From assembly GCA_006503475.1 (NCBI GenBank), contig RSEH01000201.1, positions 24,701 through 88,700 of the forward strand: DNA of 64,000 nt, in the 5' to 3' direction. Under the pieces are notes generated by a model that had not been told where the DNA came from, did no database searches, and saw only the letters and a list, made by a program, of their open reading frames with translations. Source of the stretch: Stentor roeselii (lineage: Eukaryota; Ciliophora; Heterotrichea; Heterotrichida; Stentoridae). Made by a program: the position numbers and the translations under genes. Every line of letters starts with the position of its first letter. Positions within the stretch are counted from its first letter, which is position 1. This document shows, in pieces, positions 31,365 through 40,960 of the stretch.

Positions 31365-32678
31365 ATGCTTCAACAGGTAGTTTTTCTGCTACATTTATCA
31401 ATATCATTTTCAAAAGCATCTGAAAATCTCTCATCAAATCCACTTAAAGACACAGATGATTCTTGGAACTACCTCGGATTGACAGGGTATGCAGGTCAAG
31501 TAACAATGAACGCATTGACCGGTTCTTCCTTATTCTACTGGTTATTTGAGTCAATCGACGGGAACATAACAACAGACTCCCGTCCATTGATAATCTGGTT
31601 AGAAGGAGGTCCAGGGTGTTCCGGTAGCTTCACAATGATCTGGCAGGGTGTATCTCCAATCCTGGTGAACAACAACACCCAGCCATTCAGAACCAATACC
31701 AACTACACCTGGGCAACAAGTTACCATTTAATGTCAGTCGATTTCCCATACGGAACTGGTTATTCTTTCGCAAATTCTGCAACAGATGAGAAAAATACGA
31801 CAATTGAATCAACTTATTATTTATACAGATTTTTATACAAACTTGGCCAAAAGTACCCTTCCTGGTTCAATAGAGATGTTTATATTTTCGGATATAGCTA
31901 TGCAGGACATTGGGCCACTGGACTAGGCTGGAACATTTTACAACAAAACGAGAAAAACACTGGATTTAACATCAACTTGAAAGGAATCGGAATTGGAGGG
32001 GCTTATGTTGATCCTTATAATCAATGCCAGACTTATGCGAGCTATGCTTTGGCGAATTCACTTGTCAATGCAGACCAGGGTAAAATAATGAAGTATTACC
32101 AAGACCTTATGAGAACTCAAATAAATCAAGGACTACTGCAACAAGCGAGTTCTCAATTTGATAATATTGTTCAAACCTTTGTTCAATTTAGTAACGGAGC
32201 GAGCATTGATAATATTAGAATTTATTCAGATTACGATGAAACTATTTTTGATAACTGGATCACTTCTACAGCGATAAGAGAAATGTTGCATGTTGGGAGA
32301 ACTTCTTGGGTTGATTGCAATATTTCTGTTTATAATCATTATGCGGGGGACATTGCCAATTCAACTGCGCCTTTACTGGATTACATTTTGAATAGCGGGA
32401 TTAAAGTGTTGCTTTACGCTGGTCAAAATGATTTTATCGTGAATTCCCCTGGTATTGCTACAATGATCAGTGCACTTAACTGGTCTGGTGTTTCCAGCTT
32501 TGAAAGTGCTCAGAGAAAAGTGTGGATGGTTGATCAAAAGGTAGCTGGATATATTCAGTCTAATCAAAATCTTACCTTTACTTTGATTGTTGATGCTGGA
32601 CATATGGCTCCTTATGACCAGCCTGTTGCTACTAAGAACCTAGTTGAAAGGTTTATCAATGGAACAGGGTGGGATTAG
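31365..32678 (+). CDS. Secreted/lysosomal serine carboxypeptidase (S10), copy 2
   Basis: 437 residues, very similar to copy 1 along the whole length. Signal peptide VVFLLHLSISFSKAS. Catalytic landmarks: EGGPGCSGSF, nucleophile GYSYAGHW, Asp in LLYAGQNDFIVN, His in DAGHMAPYDQP. These are closer to the family consensus than copy 1 (GCSGS, SYAG, GHMxPYDQP), so copy 2 probably keeps the ancestral active site. Differences from copy 1 are concentrated near the active site and around residues 255-320. Stop TAG. Confidence 0.93.
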   Translation: MLQQVVFLLHLSISFSKASENLSSNPLKDTDDSWNYLGLTGYAGQVTMNALTGSSLFYWLFESIDGNITTDSRPLIIWLEGGPGCSGSFTMIWQGVSPILVNNNTQPFRTNTNYTWATSYHLMSVDFPYGTGYSFANSATDEKNTTIESTYYLYRFLYKLGQKYPSWFNRDVYIFGYSYAGHWATGLGWNILQQNEKNTGFNINLKGIGIGGAYVDPYNQCQTYASYALANSLVNADQGKIMKYYQDLMRTQINQGLLQQASSQFDNIVQTFVQFSNGASIDNIRIYSDYDETIFDNWITSTAIREMLHVGRTSWVDCNISVYNHYAGDIANSTAPLLDYILNSGIKVLLYAGQNDFIVNSPGIATMISALNWSGVSSFESAQRKVWMVDQKVAGYIQSNQNLTFTLIVDAGHMAPYDQPVATKNLVERFINGTGWD

Positions 32679-33157
32679 AATTTAAGTAATTATTAGGAAG
32701 AGTATTGTTATTTCCTTGAAAAATAGACAAATTTACCTGTTGATTAAATTTTTTTATTTCTTGTAAGTTTTGATAAGGTCCTTACTAGATTACAGAAATA
32801 AACTTCATTCCAATTTTTTAATGATTTACAACTTAAACCAAGAATATTATCATCAATATATTAAAGATTTTTATAACTTGTTTACTTTCTCATTTAAACC
32901 AACCATATAAAAAAGAAAATCTTTGTACATATAACTAACAATCCTATTTCTTCCCATAGAAATTCTATACTTGACTAAATGAATCTCAAAATAAATCCAA
33001 TAATCCCTAATCCAAATTCAACCCCAAATCAAAATAATTTCCTATCTCTAAAAGATTCAAACCTCACGAGCCTCCTTCAATCCTTCCCAATCCTCTTAAA
33101 TCCAATTCTCTTAAATCTTAAATTTCTCAGCCTTTTTCTAATCTACCCTCCATACGA
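32679..33157. other. Intergenic region, no gene seen
   Basis: 480 nt. A plus-strand frame at 32979-33164 is Asn/Pro/Leu-rich and low-complexity, and is not called. Confidence 0.5.
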
Positions 33158-33169
33158 ATGGTAATAAAA

Positions 33170-33499
33170 ATGCAACACGAGTCCTTTGCCGCTATCAAAG
33201 AAGAAATCGCATCAAACGTGAACAAAAACGTGAATTCTTTCCTAACCAACAAGGAATACAACCAAGACGAGGTCCAGAACTGGACAGCCCAGCTATCGGA
33301 AGACATTGTGAAGACCCTGAAGTCAACCAGCAGTAATTTTAAGTTCTGCGTGTCTTGCATGATTTTACAAAAGGGAGACGCTGGGATGCACATCAGCACT
33401 ACTTGCTATTGGGACAGCAATGTCGATGGAAGCGTTGCTATCAAGTGTGAGAATGCCTCGATGTACTGCATAGTTAACATATTTGGAGTTGCCTTTTAA
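33170..33499 (+). CDS. Tctex-type dynein light chain, copy 2
   Basis: 109 residues from MQHESFAAIKEE; an in-frame ATG at 33158 would add MVIK. The protein is the same as copy 1 at 25924 except for M in SCMILQ, while the DNA differs at a scatter of mainly third-position sites. This means either purifying selection or past gene conversion. The hallmark C-terminal IVNIFGVAF is present. Stop TAA. Converges on the CDPK gene with 178 nt between stops. Confidence 0.93.
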   Translation: MQHESFAAIKEEIASNVNKNVNSFLTNKEYNQDEVQNWTAQLSEDIVKTLKSTSSNFKFCVSCMILQKGDAGMHISTTCYWDSNVDGSVAIKCENASMYCIVNIFGVAF

Positions 33500-33677
33500 C
33501 CAGATTAGTTACATATAGAATTCTAGAATGATTATTGGAAAGGGAACATGGTTAGACTGGATGTTTTGAGTAATGGTTTAATATTTTTTGAACTGTGGAT
33601 AGAAGTATAATCGCATTTGACGATCTTTGATGTTTAACTTGTGGTTTCAGTGGAAGGTTGAATAGACTATTAAGTAT

Positions 33678-35207
33678 TTACACCTCGGGTGAAATTGGAT
33701 CGAAACTAGACCCTGACCTAGAAACTTGTTCTAAAAGTAAAGACTCAAATTCTTGCAAGTCGATTTTACCGTCTCCGTTTTTATCAGCCTGTTTCATGAT
33801 GTCCTCTAGTAGTTCCTTAGTGATTTCAAATCCTGATGTTAAACATTCTTTAAGTTCATCAATTTCAATAGTTCCGTTTCCGTCTTTATCGAGATGTTTA
33901 AAAGCTCTGAGCATGGTTTCTTCATTCAGGACTTTGGTTTTTTTTACTGTTGCTTTGAGGAACTCAGAATAATCGATGAAGCCGTTGTGGTCAGTGTCGA
34001 CTTGTTCGAAAATCAGGTCAGTGTACATTATTGCCTCTTCTGTGGGGACTGATTCACTTACTATTGCTTCTGTCAGTTCTTCTTTGGATATTATTCCGTC
34101 TTTATTTGTGTCTATTGATTGGAAAACTTCTTTTTCTTCTAAAAACTCGCTGGAGTCGATTATCTTGGAGACTATAAATGTGTGGATCGCTTCTTTTAAC
34201 TTTGACTTTTGCTTATATCTTCTTATTCCGTTTAATGCTCTGCTCATGCTTTCTTTTGATGCGGTTTTGCTGTAGTGAGTTATCCATGGATGGATGCAAG
34301 CTTCTGATGCTGAGATTCGCTCTGCTGGGTTACTAGTTAGTAATTTTTGAAGAAGGTCTTTCGCACTTTCACTCATATTCCCAATCTCCATTCTCTCCAA
34401 CCTAATATCCACATTTTTAAGTATCTGAAAGATCTCTTCATCACTCCCATCAAAAGGCAAGCATCCTGTAAGCAATACAAACATAACAATCCCACAGCTC
34501 CAAAGGTCACACTTTTCATTATACTTCCCCTTCACGACTTCAGGAGCCATATAATTCACAGTTCCAAACTTCTGATTATTTTTCTGTGCAGCAAAAAGCG
34601 TTGCAGTATCAAAGTCAATCAATTTAATCATCAAGCTCTCCTGATTATCAAGTAAAATATTTTCAGGTTTGATATCTCTATGAAAAACTCCTTTCGAATG
34701 CAAATAATTAACTCCAGCAAGCAACTGCGACATGATTTCCGCAGCTTGAGCCTCTTGAAAATTTTTCATTTTAATGATTCTGTCAAACAAGTCTCCCCCC
34801 TTGCAGTACTCAAGAACTATGAAGTAATGAGTAGGGTCTTCGAAGAACTCATAAACTCTTGGCAGGTTCGGATGGTCAAGGTTTTTCAAGATATTCACTT
34901 CTTCGAATACTTCATCTGAACTGAGAGAGTTCCCAAAGGCAGCTTTTGAGATTATCTTAACGACTCGTTCTACTTTAGACTTTTTATGCTTACAAATACG
35001 CACCTCGCCTCGAGCACCTGACCCGAGGGGAAAACGGTCAAGTGAGTAGACTTTATAGAACTCAGCTTTGTTTTGCTTTACGAAAGAAGCTGGCGAAATC
35101 ACGATGTCCTGCTCTTTAGTCACTAAGATTGAAGAGAGGTCTCCTAGCTGTAAAATCGGCTTCTTTGATAGGGTAGAAGAACTGGAAGTACTGCATAAAC
35201 ATCCCAT
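33678..35207 (-). CDS. Calcium-dependent protein kinase (CDPK)
   Basis: 509 residues. The N terminus MGCLCSTSS is a good N-myristoylation plus palmitoylation signal, so membrane attachment is likely. Kinase domain about 56-310: GSGARGEVRICKHK, VVKIIS, HRDIKPENILLD, YMAPEVVKGKYNEKCDLWSC. The usual DFG is DFD here (KLIDFDTATLF). A junction segment (SRALNGIRRYKQKSKLKEA) leads to four EF-hands at about 355-500: DTNKDGIISKEEL, DTDHNGFIDYSEF, DKDGNGTIEIDEL and DKNGDGKIDLQEF, all with good Ca2+ loops. CDPKs are activated by Ca2+ binding and control motility, secretion and ciliary responses in ciliates and apicomplexans. Stop TAA. Confidence 0.95.
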   Translation of the reverse strand: MGCLCSTSSSSTLSKKPILQLGDLSSILVTKEQDIVISPASFVKQNKAEFYKVYSLDRFPLGSGARGEVRICKHKKSKVERVVKIISKAAFGNSLSSDEVFEEVNILKNLDHPNLPRVYEFFEDPTHYFIVLEYCKGGDLFDRIIKMKNFQEAQAAEIMSQLLAGVNYLHSKGVFHRDIKPENILLDNQESLMIKLIDFDTATLFAAQKNNQKFGTVNYMAPEVVKGKYNEKCDLWSCGIVMFVLLTGCLPFDGSDEEIFQILKNVDIRLERMEIGNMSESAKDLLQKLLTSNPAERISASEACIHPWITHYSKTASKESMSRALNGIRRYKQKSKLKEAIHTFIVSKIIDSSEFLEEKEVFQSIDTNKDGIISKEELTEAIVSESVPTEEAIMYTDLIFEQVDTDHNGFIDYSEFLKATVKKTKVLNEETMLRAFKHLDKDGNGTIEIDELKECLTSGFEITKELLEDIMKQADKNGDGKIDLQEFESLLLEQVSRSGSSFDPISPEV

Positions 35208-35367
35208 TTTCTATTTATTATTGAGAAAAAGTTTTAATCAGCTTGAATTTAATGACTTATAATAAAAATCCTCACTTTTCTTCAATAAAAGACTTGAAAT
35301 TTTTACATGAAAAAGTGTTTCAATTTCCTAATTTTTTCTATTAAACAATAGAATTTCTTAAGTTCTA
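35208..35367. promoter_or_regulatory. Divergent promoter region, CDPK and Aurora-like kinase
   Basis: 160 AT-rich nt between two divergent kinase genes. No recognised element. Confidence 0.4.
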
Positions 35368-37407
35368 ATGAAAAAACTTCCCAAGAAGTTGCTGTTCCAG
35401 GCTCCTCCCTTAGAAGGCGAAAAAGACCAGTCAAAGCAAGATTTCAGCTTCGAGCAAAAACTTGGAGACGGGGCTTTTGGACAAGTCTGGAGAGTCAGAC
35501 ATAAGAAATCAGGGAAAGTCTTCGCCTGCAAACAAGTCGCTAAAGAAAAAGTCGTCAAAATGTTGGAACAGTTCAGAAGAGAAGTCCTGATCATGTACGA
35601 CTTAAGCCATCCTAACATCATTCAGATCTTTTATCATTTTGAAGACCAGAAGTACTTTTATCTTATCATGGAAATCGCGGAAGGAGGAAATTTATTCCAA
35701 AAACTTGTTTCTGAAAAATGTTTTAATGAACGGAAAGCTTTTGATTATTTCTTGCAGGTCTTGAGTGCTGTGGAATACCTTCATTGTCACAACCCGGCTA
35801 TTATTCATCGAGATATTAAGCCGGAAAATATCTTGATTGACAAGACTGGGACTTTAAAACTGACTGATTTCGGTTGGTCCAACTTCTATTCCCAAGAAGA
35901 AGGAACCCAAAGATACACAATGTGCGGTACTTACGAGTACCTAGCTCCAGAGATGGTAAAAGAAACAGGTCATTCACCAGCAGTAGATATCTGGTGCCTC
36001 GGGATCCTTCTCTACGAGATGCTCTGCGGATTCACTCCATTTCGAGCAGAAGGCAATGAAAGTGTCGTCGACAACATCGCCAAGAAAAAGCTCAGGTTCC
36101 CTAAAAACTTGCCAAGTCTCGCAAAAGACCTAATTTCCAAAATATTAGAAAAAAACCCAGCAAAGCGAATTCAAATCGTAAAGATAAAAAAACATGACTG
36201 GTTCAAAGCAATGACCAAAACAACTGAAAAAGACATAAAAAATAACCAGGAATCTTCAAAAAAACCAAAAAAATCAAAAATCAAAATCAACGGAGAAGCT
36301 TTACGAGTAAGTCTTTCAAGAATTAAACAAGATATTTTAAACTACTCAGTTGAAGCGAAAGACTTGAGAGAAAAAATGATAGCGGTTAATAAAAACATCA
36401 GAGAAACTGCGAGGACTGTCAAAGTTCTAGAACAGAAAATTTTAAAGAAAAAGATTGAAAGTTTAGATATTGACCATAATATCTCGGAATTGAAGGAATA
36501 TCTCCAGGATGCTGATTCACTTATTTCGAAGCTTAACATTCAGAATCACTCAGTTGAAATTTCGCAAAATGTTGCTTTTTTGAAATTTAAACTGGAAAAT
36601 AAGGGAAATGAAGTGAAAATTGAACAGGATCGAGCTCGTGATCTTGTTAATGAATTGCAATTGGCGAATGAACATTTTTTGGATAGAGAAAGATATGTCT
36701 CTCAACTTACACAGTATGGAAAAAGACTTAAAAATAAAGGCTCTGGACTTCATCGAAGCAAAATTTCGCAAGTCTCTAGTCTTCAGGCTTCTAGAGACTT
36801 TTTAGTCAGTCAGATCACTGAACATGAAAAAATCGTTGAAATGATGGAAAGTAATGAATCACGTACTATTAGAGAATTGCTTAAGTTTGTCAAAAGTTCT
36901 TCTGAAACTGTAAATGCTAACTTTATTATTGAAGAAAAAATCAAAGGACTTGAAGATCTTATTTATTTAAAGGAAATGGAAATTGAAAAGTTGAAGACTG
37001 GTTTCGCTCTTCAAAAAACATCAATAACCAAATCATCTCGACAACAAAAAGAAAAACTTCTGCGACAATCAGTCGAAGTCGGAATTCTCCAAGACCAAAA
37101 AAACAAAAAAATCCTAGAATCAAAAGAATCACTAAGAAAAGCTCTTTCATCATCAAGATCCATAGAAAAGCAATACATGTTAAAAACAATCGACCTAGAA
37201 GACCTTCGCAAGACCCTCGAGGTAATTTTTAAAAAGTCTCTAAAGTTTTTCCAGTTCCAAACCGAAGAAAAAATTCTAAAAACTCGAGAATCAAACAAAG
37301 TCCTTCACACAAAAATCACCCAAAGAAAGCTTCAAATCGAGCAGATCGAGATGGAACTAGGCACGATCAAGGCGAGTATCTTAAGAATAGACTGTATTAA
37401 TTTATAA
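35368..37407 (+). CDS. Aurora-like kinase with long C-terminal coiled coil
   Basis: 679 residues. Kinase domain about 28-285: KLGDGAFGQVWRVRHKKSGK, ACKQVAKEK, HRDIKPENILI, LTDFGWSNFYS, MCGTYEYLAPEMV, DIWCLGILLYEMLCGFTPF. The DFGWS sequence is typical of Aurora kinases; the T-loop MCGTYEYLAPE and the length fit the broader Aurora/PLK-related group. From about 310 to the end there is a ~370-residue charged coiled coil, unlike the ~50-residue tail of ordinary Auroras, so it may dimerise and dock on a filament or basal-body structure. KTI12 follows only 3 nt after the stop, in the same frame. Stop TAA. Confidence 0.88.
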   Translation: MKKLPKKLLFQAPPLEGEKDQSKQDFSFEQKLGDGAFGQVWRVRHKKSGKVFACKQVAKEKVVKMLEQFRREVLIMYDLSHPNIIQIFYHFEDQKYFYLIMEIAEGGNLFQKLVSEKCFNERKAFDYFLQVLSAVEYLHCHNPAIIHRDIKPENILIDKTGTLKLTDFGWSNFYSQEEGTQRYTMCGTYEYLAPEMVKETGHSPAVDIWCLGILLYEMLCGFTPFRAEGNESVVDNIAKKKLRFPKNLPSLAKDLISKILEKNPAKRIQIVKIKKHDWFKAMTKTTEKDIKNNQESSKKPKKSKIKINGEALRVSLSRIKQDILNYSVEAKDLREKMIAVNKNIRETARTVKVLEQKILKKKIESLDIDHNISELKEYLQDADSLISKLNIQNHSVEISQNVAFLKFKLENKGNEVKIEQDRARDLVNELQLANEHFLDRERYVSQLTQYGKRLKNKGSGLHRSKISQVSSLQASRDFLVSQITEHEKIVEMMESNESRTIRELLKFVKSSSETVNANFIIEEKIKGLEDLIYLKEMEIEKLKTGFALQKTSITKSSRQQKEKLLRQSVEVGILQDQKNKKILESKESLRKALSSSRSIEKQYMLKTIDLEDLRKTLEVIFKKSLKFFQFQTEEKILKTRESNKVLHTKITQRKLQIEQIEMELGTIKASILRIDCINL

Positions 37408-37410
37408 ATA

Positions 37411-38214
37411 ATGCCTCTCATCATTCTAGTCGGCATTCCTTGTTCAGGCAAAACGCGAGTAAGCTCGATATTAAAAGATTTCTTTGAAACTCGTGGCATA
37501 GTCGTCGATCTGATCAACGAGGAGTCCCTTCAAATAGAAAAATCATTTTCTTATTCCAACAACTTCGAAGAAAAGAACTTACGAGCAGCTTTAAAGTCAG
37601 CAGTTGAAAGAAGCTTAACTCCTGAGAAAGTCGTGATTTTAGACTCGATGAACTACATAAAAGGTTATCGATACGAACTTTTTTGCATTGTTCGGCAAGT
37701 CAAGACCAGCCAATGTGTGATTTTCATGGACGTGAGTAAAGAACAAGCTGAGGAAAACAACTCGCTTTACCCTTCTGAACTTTTTCAAGACCTGGCAAGT
37801 CGCATGGAGGTTCCAAATCAGAAAAACAAATGGGACTCTCCTTTGGTTATTCTAAGACCTGGTGAAGATGTACCTTGTGAAAGGGTTTTCGATGTGGTCA
37901 TCAACGGTCGCAACCTGACTGAAAACATGGCAACTGTCAAGGCTCAGCCACTTGTTCAGGACTATCTTTATCAAGTCGACCAGGCAGTGCAGAAATGTAT
38001 AGAATTCATAGTCAAAGCTCAAGAAGAATACGTTGAAGGCGCTTTTATTCCAGTCCCTGAAACACAGACGACTTATTTTTTCATGAAGAAACTTGGAATG
38101 CTACAACTGAAGAAAAATAAGCAGCAATTTTTAAAAATCAATAAAATGAGCCCTTGTGAGGTTCAGAGATGTGGGGATTCGTTTATTGAGTACTTGAATT
38201 CAACTCTTGCTTAG
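37411..38214 (+). CDS. KTI12: KTI12 family protein, Elongator-associated P-loop ATPase
   Basis: 267 residues. P-loop at about 7-14: VGIPCSGKTR. Next come DLINEESLQ, LDSMNYIKGYRYELFC, MDVSKEQAEENNS, RMEVPNQKNKWDSPLVILR and a C-terminal helical region: the order of KTI12 and the related PSTK group. KTI12 binds tRNA and regulates Elongator, which modifies wobble uridines. The start is 3 nt after the TAA of the upstream kinase, so the two could be co-transcribed or the leader could lie inside the kinase ORF. Stop TAG. Confidence 0.9.
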   Translation: MPLIILVGIPCSGKTRVSSILKDFFETRGIVVDLINEESLQIEKSFSYSNNFEEKNLRAALKSAVERSLTPEKVVILDSMNYIKGYRYELFCIVRQVKTSQCVIFMDVSKEQAEENNSLYPSELFQDLASRMEVPNQKNKWDSPLVILRPGEDVPCERVFDVVINGRNLTENMATVKAQPLVQDYLYQVDQAVQKCIEFIVKAQEEYVEGAFIPVPETQTTYFFMKKLGMLQLKKNKQQFLKINKMSPCEVQRCGDSFIEYLNSTLA

Positions 38215-38404
38215 ATTGTTTAGTAGGTGGGTTATTATGATTAGCCTTTTAATGGGAGAATATGGAATGGATGGCTTGGAATCAAGAAGCCTTTTAAGAA
38301 CAAATTCACTTTTGACTCAGTGAAGGTCTTTACAATAGAAGAATAAACCACTATGATCTCTTGATAATAGTCTTATATAACCCCAATGGCTTTCTTTAAA
38401 ATAA

Positions 38405-40939
38405 ATGGACGACAATCTCATTCGAATTCCTCCTTTCCACTATGTGCATGTGATGGACAGAAACACGAACCTGACAACAGTAGTTGAAGGTCCCTTGTCT
38501 TACATCATAAGAGACCATATGAAGTTAGTGAGTGGTAAGTCTCCTCTTCCCATGATCCAAATTCCTCCCAGGTCATATTGTGTCATCAAAAACCCTGTCA
38601 TCGTGAAAGACGGCGCAATTGTTGAAGACTCTTTTGGAATGGCGAAAGTTCGCTATGGGAATAAAGAAGTTAGAACTGCTGAGTCTCACCCCAGGCCTTT
38701 TCCTCTTTTTCCCTTTGAACAGCTGGAGATGGACTTGACGAAAATTCCTGTGATTAAACCGAATCATGCTTATTTGTTGAGGGCATTGCGTAACTTCAAA
38801 GATACTGAAGGACAGAGTCGTAATGCTGGTGATGAGTGGCTTTATTATGGACCTGGATCTTATATTCCTAGAGTTGAGTGTGAAGTGGTGAAAGAGGTAC
38901 TGCCGTTCACAGTTCGTCCTAATTGTGCCATTAAGATTAGAGCTTTGAGAGCGACTAAGGACTTTGAAGATAATGTACGTAAAGCTGGGGAAGAGTGGCT
39001 TATACGTCAACCCGGAGACTATTTATGCGGTGTAGATGAAGAAATAGTAGAAGAAGTGAACGCCTACATCCTAACCGAGAAGAAATCTCTCCACATCCGT
39101 GCAATAAAAGAGTTCAAAGACATATACGGCAAACCCAGAAAAGCAGGAGAAGAATGGCTTCTAACTCTTGAAAACACCGACACGCACATCCCAGACGTCT
39201 ACGAAGTCATAGTCGGAACAGTGAACGCAGTAGTCCTAAACTCTCGTCAATACTGCTACATCCTCGACCCTGCCGACAAAGAAGGCAAAAACCGTTTCGG
39301 CGAAAAGAAGCTGATTCAAGGCGAATGCACTTTTTTCTTACGTCCTTTCGAGTCCTTAGAAAAAGGCATCCAAGACATAATAATCCTTGCAGACGACGAG
39401 GCTTTGCTATTAAAGGCCATCGACGAGTTAGAAGAACCAAAAACCGGAAAAAAACATCTTCCAGGCGAAAAGTGGATGATTTACGGCCCTCGAGACTACA
39501 TCCCGCCCATCCAAGTGCAGATCCTCGAAAGACGCAAGCTGATCCCCTTAGACGAAAACGAAGGCATCTACGTCCGAGACACGAGAACAGGCGAGGTGAA
39601 GGCTCATTCAGGCAAAAGTTACATGCTAAAGCCAGAAGAAGTCCTTTGGGAACTGAACCTTCCACCTGAAGTAGAAGACTTAGTCTCTCGGCAGGTAACA
39701 GGAGAGACTTTCCAAGTAGCTGTAAAAGAAGGAAACGAGTTGAAGTACAAGTCAACAGGACATGCTTTCGTGAGAGATAAAACAAAAGTAGTCGCTTTTC
39801 GAGTCCCTCATAACTCAGCTGTGCAGGTCTATGACTATAAAACTAAAATCAGCCGTGTTGTCTTCGGACCTGATCGCATCATGCTGCAGCCTGACGAGCA
39901 GTTCACCGTCATCTCGCTTAGTGGAGGGCTTCCGAAACGTGAAAACGTCATCACCAACCTCGCCATGATGCTCGGCCCGGACTTCATGTCAGATGTTGTC
40001 GTGGTTGAAACCAGTGACCATGCAAGTCTCGCTTTGACCCTTTCTTATAACTGGAGGTTCAAAATTGATAAGTCCAACCCCGCAGAAGCCAATCAGATCT
40101 TCCAGGTTAGGGACTTCGTTGGAGACGCTTGTAAAACTATTGCAAGTCGAGTTAGAGGCACTGTCTCTGCTTTTAGTTTTGAGGACTTCCATCAACGGTC
40201 CTCTGATATTATTAAAGCTGCTGTCTTTGGCAAGAAAGGTGATGAAATAAAACCTGAACTTTACTTCTCTGCTAATCGACTCGTTGTTACTAATGTTGAT
40301 ATTCAGAGTGTTGAACCCACTGACGAGAAGACCAAAGCGAGTTTAAAGAAATCTGTCAATCAAGCTATTGAAATCACCACTGAAGCCAATAAGGCAAGAG
40401 CCCAACATGAGACCTTGAAAAACGAGCAGTACTCTAAAGGCACTTTGGAACTGCAAAAAGTCAGAGATTTAATTGAAAGTGAAAAAGAACAGATCAAGGT
40501 TATTCAACTGAAAGCGAAAAACTTAGAAGTCCAATTAACCGGCAAAGCCATCGGAGAAGCAGTCGCTGAGTCCAAGTCAAAAAAGATTTACTATGAAAGT
40601 CTTCTTCAACAGACAGAACTTGAAGAAGAAGCCAGAAAAATTGAATTTGAAACTGAACTTCAACTACTGAAAGAAAGAAACTCTGCTGATATTGAACATC
40701 AACGAGAACTTGACCAGCTGGAAATCAGGAAAGCTCAGGAGTTAATGAGGATTGAAACGGAAAAGTTCAAGCAAGTCGTTGACTGCATCGGAAAAGAAAC
40801 AATAGTCTCAATGGCCCGAGCAGGACCCGAGTTCCAAGCGAAGCTGCTCAGTGGTCTTGGACTGAAAGGTTTCATGTTGATGAACTCGAAGAATCCAATC
40901 AACTTGCTAGGCACTGCTGCAGGGTTTATTCCAAAATAG
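38405..40939 (+). CDS. MVP: Major vault protein
   Basis: 844 residues, close to the ~870 usual for the family. It starts with IRIPPFHYVHVMDRNTNLT and carries the MVP repeats (YCVIKNPV, NHAYLLRALRNFKD, GDEWLYYGPGSYIPR, CAIKIRALRATKDF, GEEWLI). A shoulder domain at about 520-655 contains TSDHASLALTLSYNWRF and FVGDACKTIASRVRG. A long cap helix at about 650-800 (ELQKVRDLIESEK... ELDQLEIRKAQELMRI) and a short tail follow. 78 copies form the vault shell, a huge cytoplasmic ribonucleoprotein whose role is still debated. Starts in the AATAAATGG context. The next gene converges with 21 nt between stops. Confidence 0.97.
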   Translation: MDDNLIRIPPFHYVHVMDRNTNLTTVVEGPLSYIIRDHMKLVSGKSPLPMIQIPPRSYCVIKNPVIVKDGAIVEDSFGMAKVRYGNKEVRTAESHPRPFPLFPFEQLEMDLTKIPVIKPNHAYLLRALRNFKDTEGQSRNAGDEWLYYGPGSYIPRVECEVVKEVLPFTVRPNCAIKIRALRATKDFEDNVRKAGEEWLIRQPGDYLCGVDEEIVEEVNAYILTEKKSLHIRAIKEFKDIYGKPRKAGEEWLLTLENTDTHIPDVYEVIVGTVNAVVLNSRQYCYILDPADKEGKNRFGEKKLIQGECTFFLRPFESLEKGIQDIIILADDEALLLKAIDELEEPKTGKKHLPGEKWMIYGPRDYIPPIQVQILERRKLIPLDENEGIYVRDTRTGEVKAHSGKSYMLKPEEVLWELNLPPEVEDLVSRQVTGETFQVAVKEGNELKYKSTGHAFVRDKTKVVAFRVPHNSAVQVYDYKTKISRVVFGPDRIMLQPDEQFTVISLSGGLPKRENVITNLAMMLGPDFMSDVVVVETSDHASLALTLSYNWRFKIDKSNPAEANQIFQVRDFVGDACKTIASRVRGTVSAFSFEDFHQRSSDIIKAAVFGKKGDEIKPELYFSANRLVVTNVDIQSVEPTDEKTKASLKKSVNQAIEITTEANKARAQHETLKNEQYSKGTLELQKVRDLIESEKEQIKVIQLKAKNLEVQLTGKAIGEAVAESKSKKIYYESLLQQTELEEEARKIEFETELQLLKERNSADIEHQRELDQLEIRKAQELMRIETEKFKQVVDCIGKETIVSMARAGPEFQAKLLSGLGLKGFMLMNSKNPINLLGTAAGFIPK

Positions 40940-40960
40940 TTAGAATTAAAAAGACTTATT

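Noticed and set aside
33650-33690. Possible 15-nt intron at the CDPK stop (GTAAATACTTAATAG) that would extend the protein by about 38 codons
   Set aside because: Position 10 is T, not A; CDPKs normally end soon after the fourth EF-hand; and the extension has no recognisable domain.
39207-39785. 192-codon minus-strand open frame inside MVP
   Set aside because: It lies fully within the conserved MVP coding sequence, is Leu/Arg-rich and low-complexity, and is a shadow frame.
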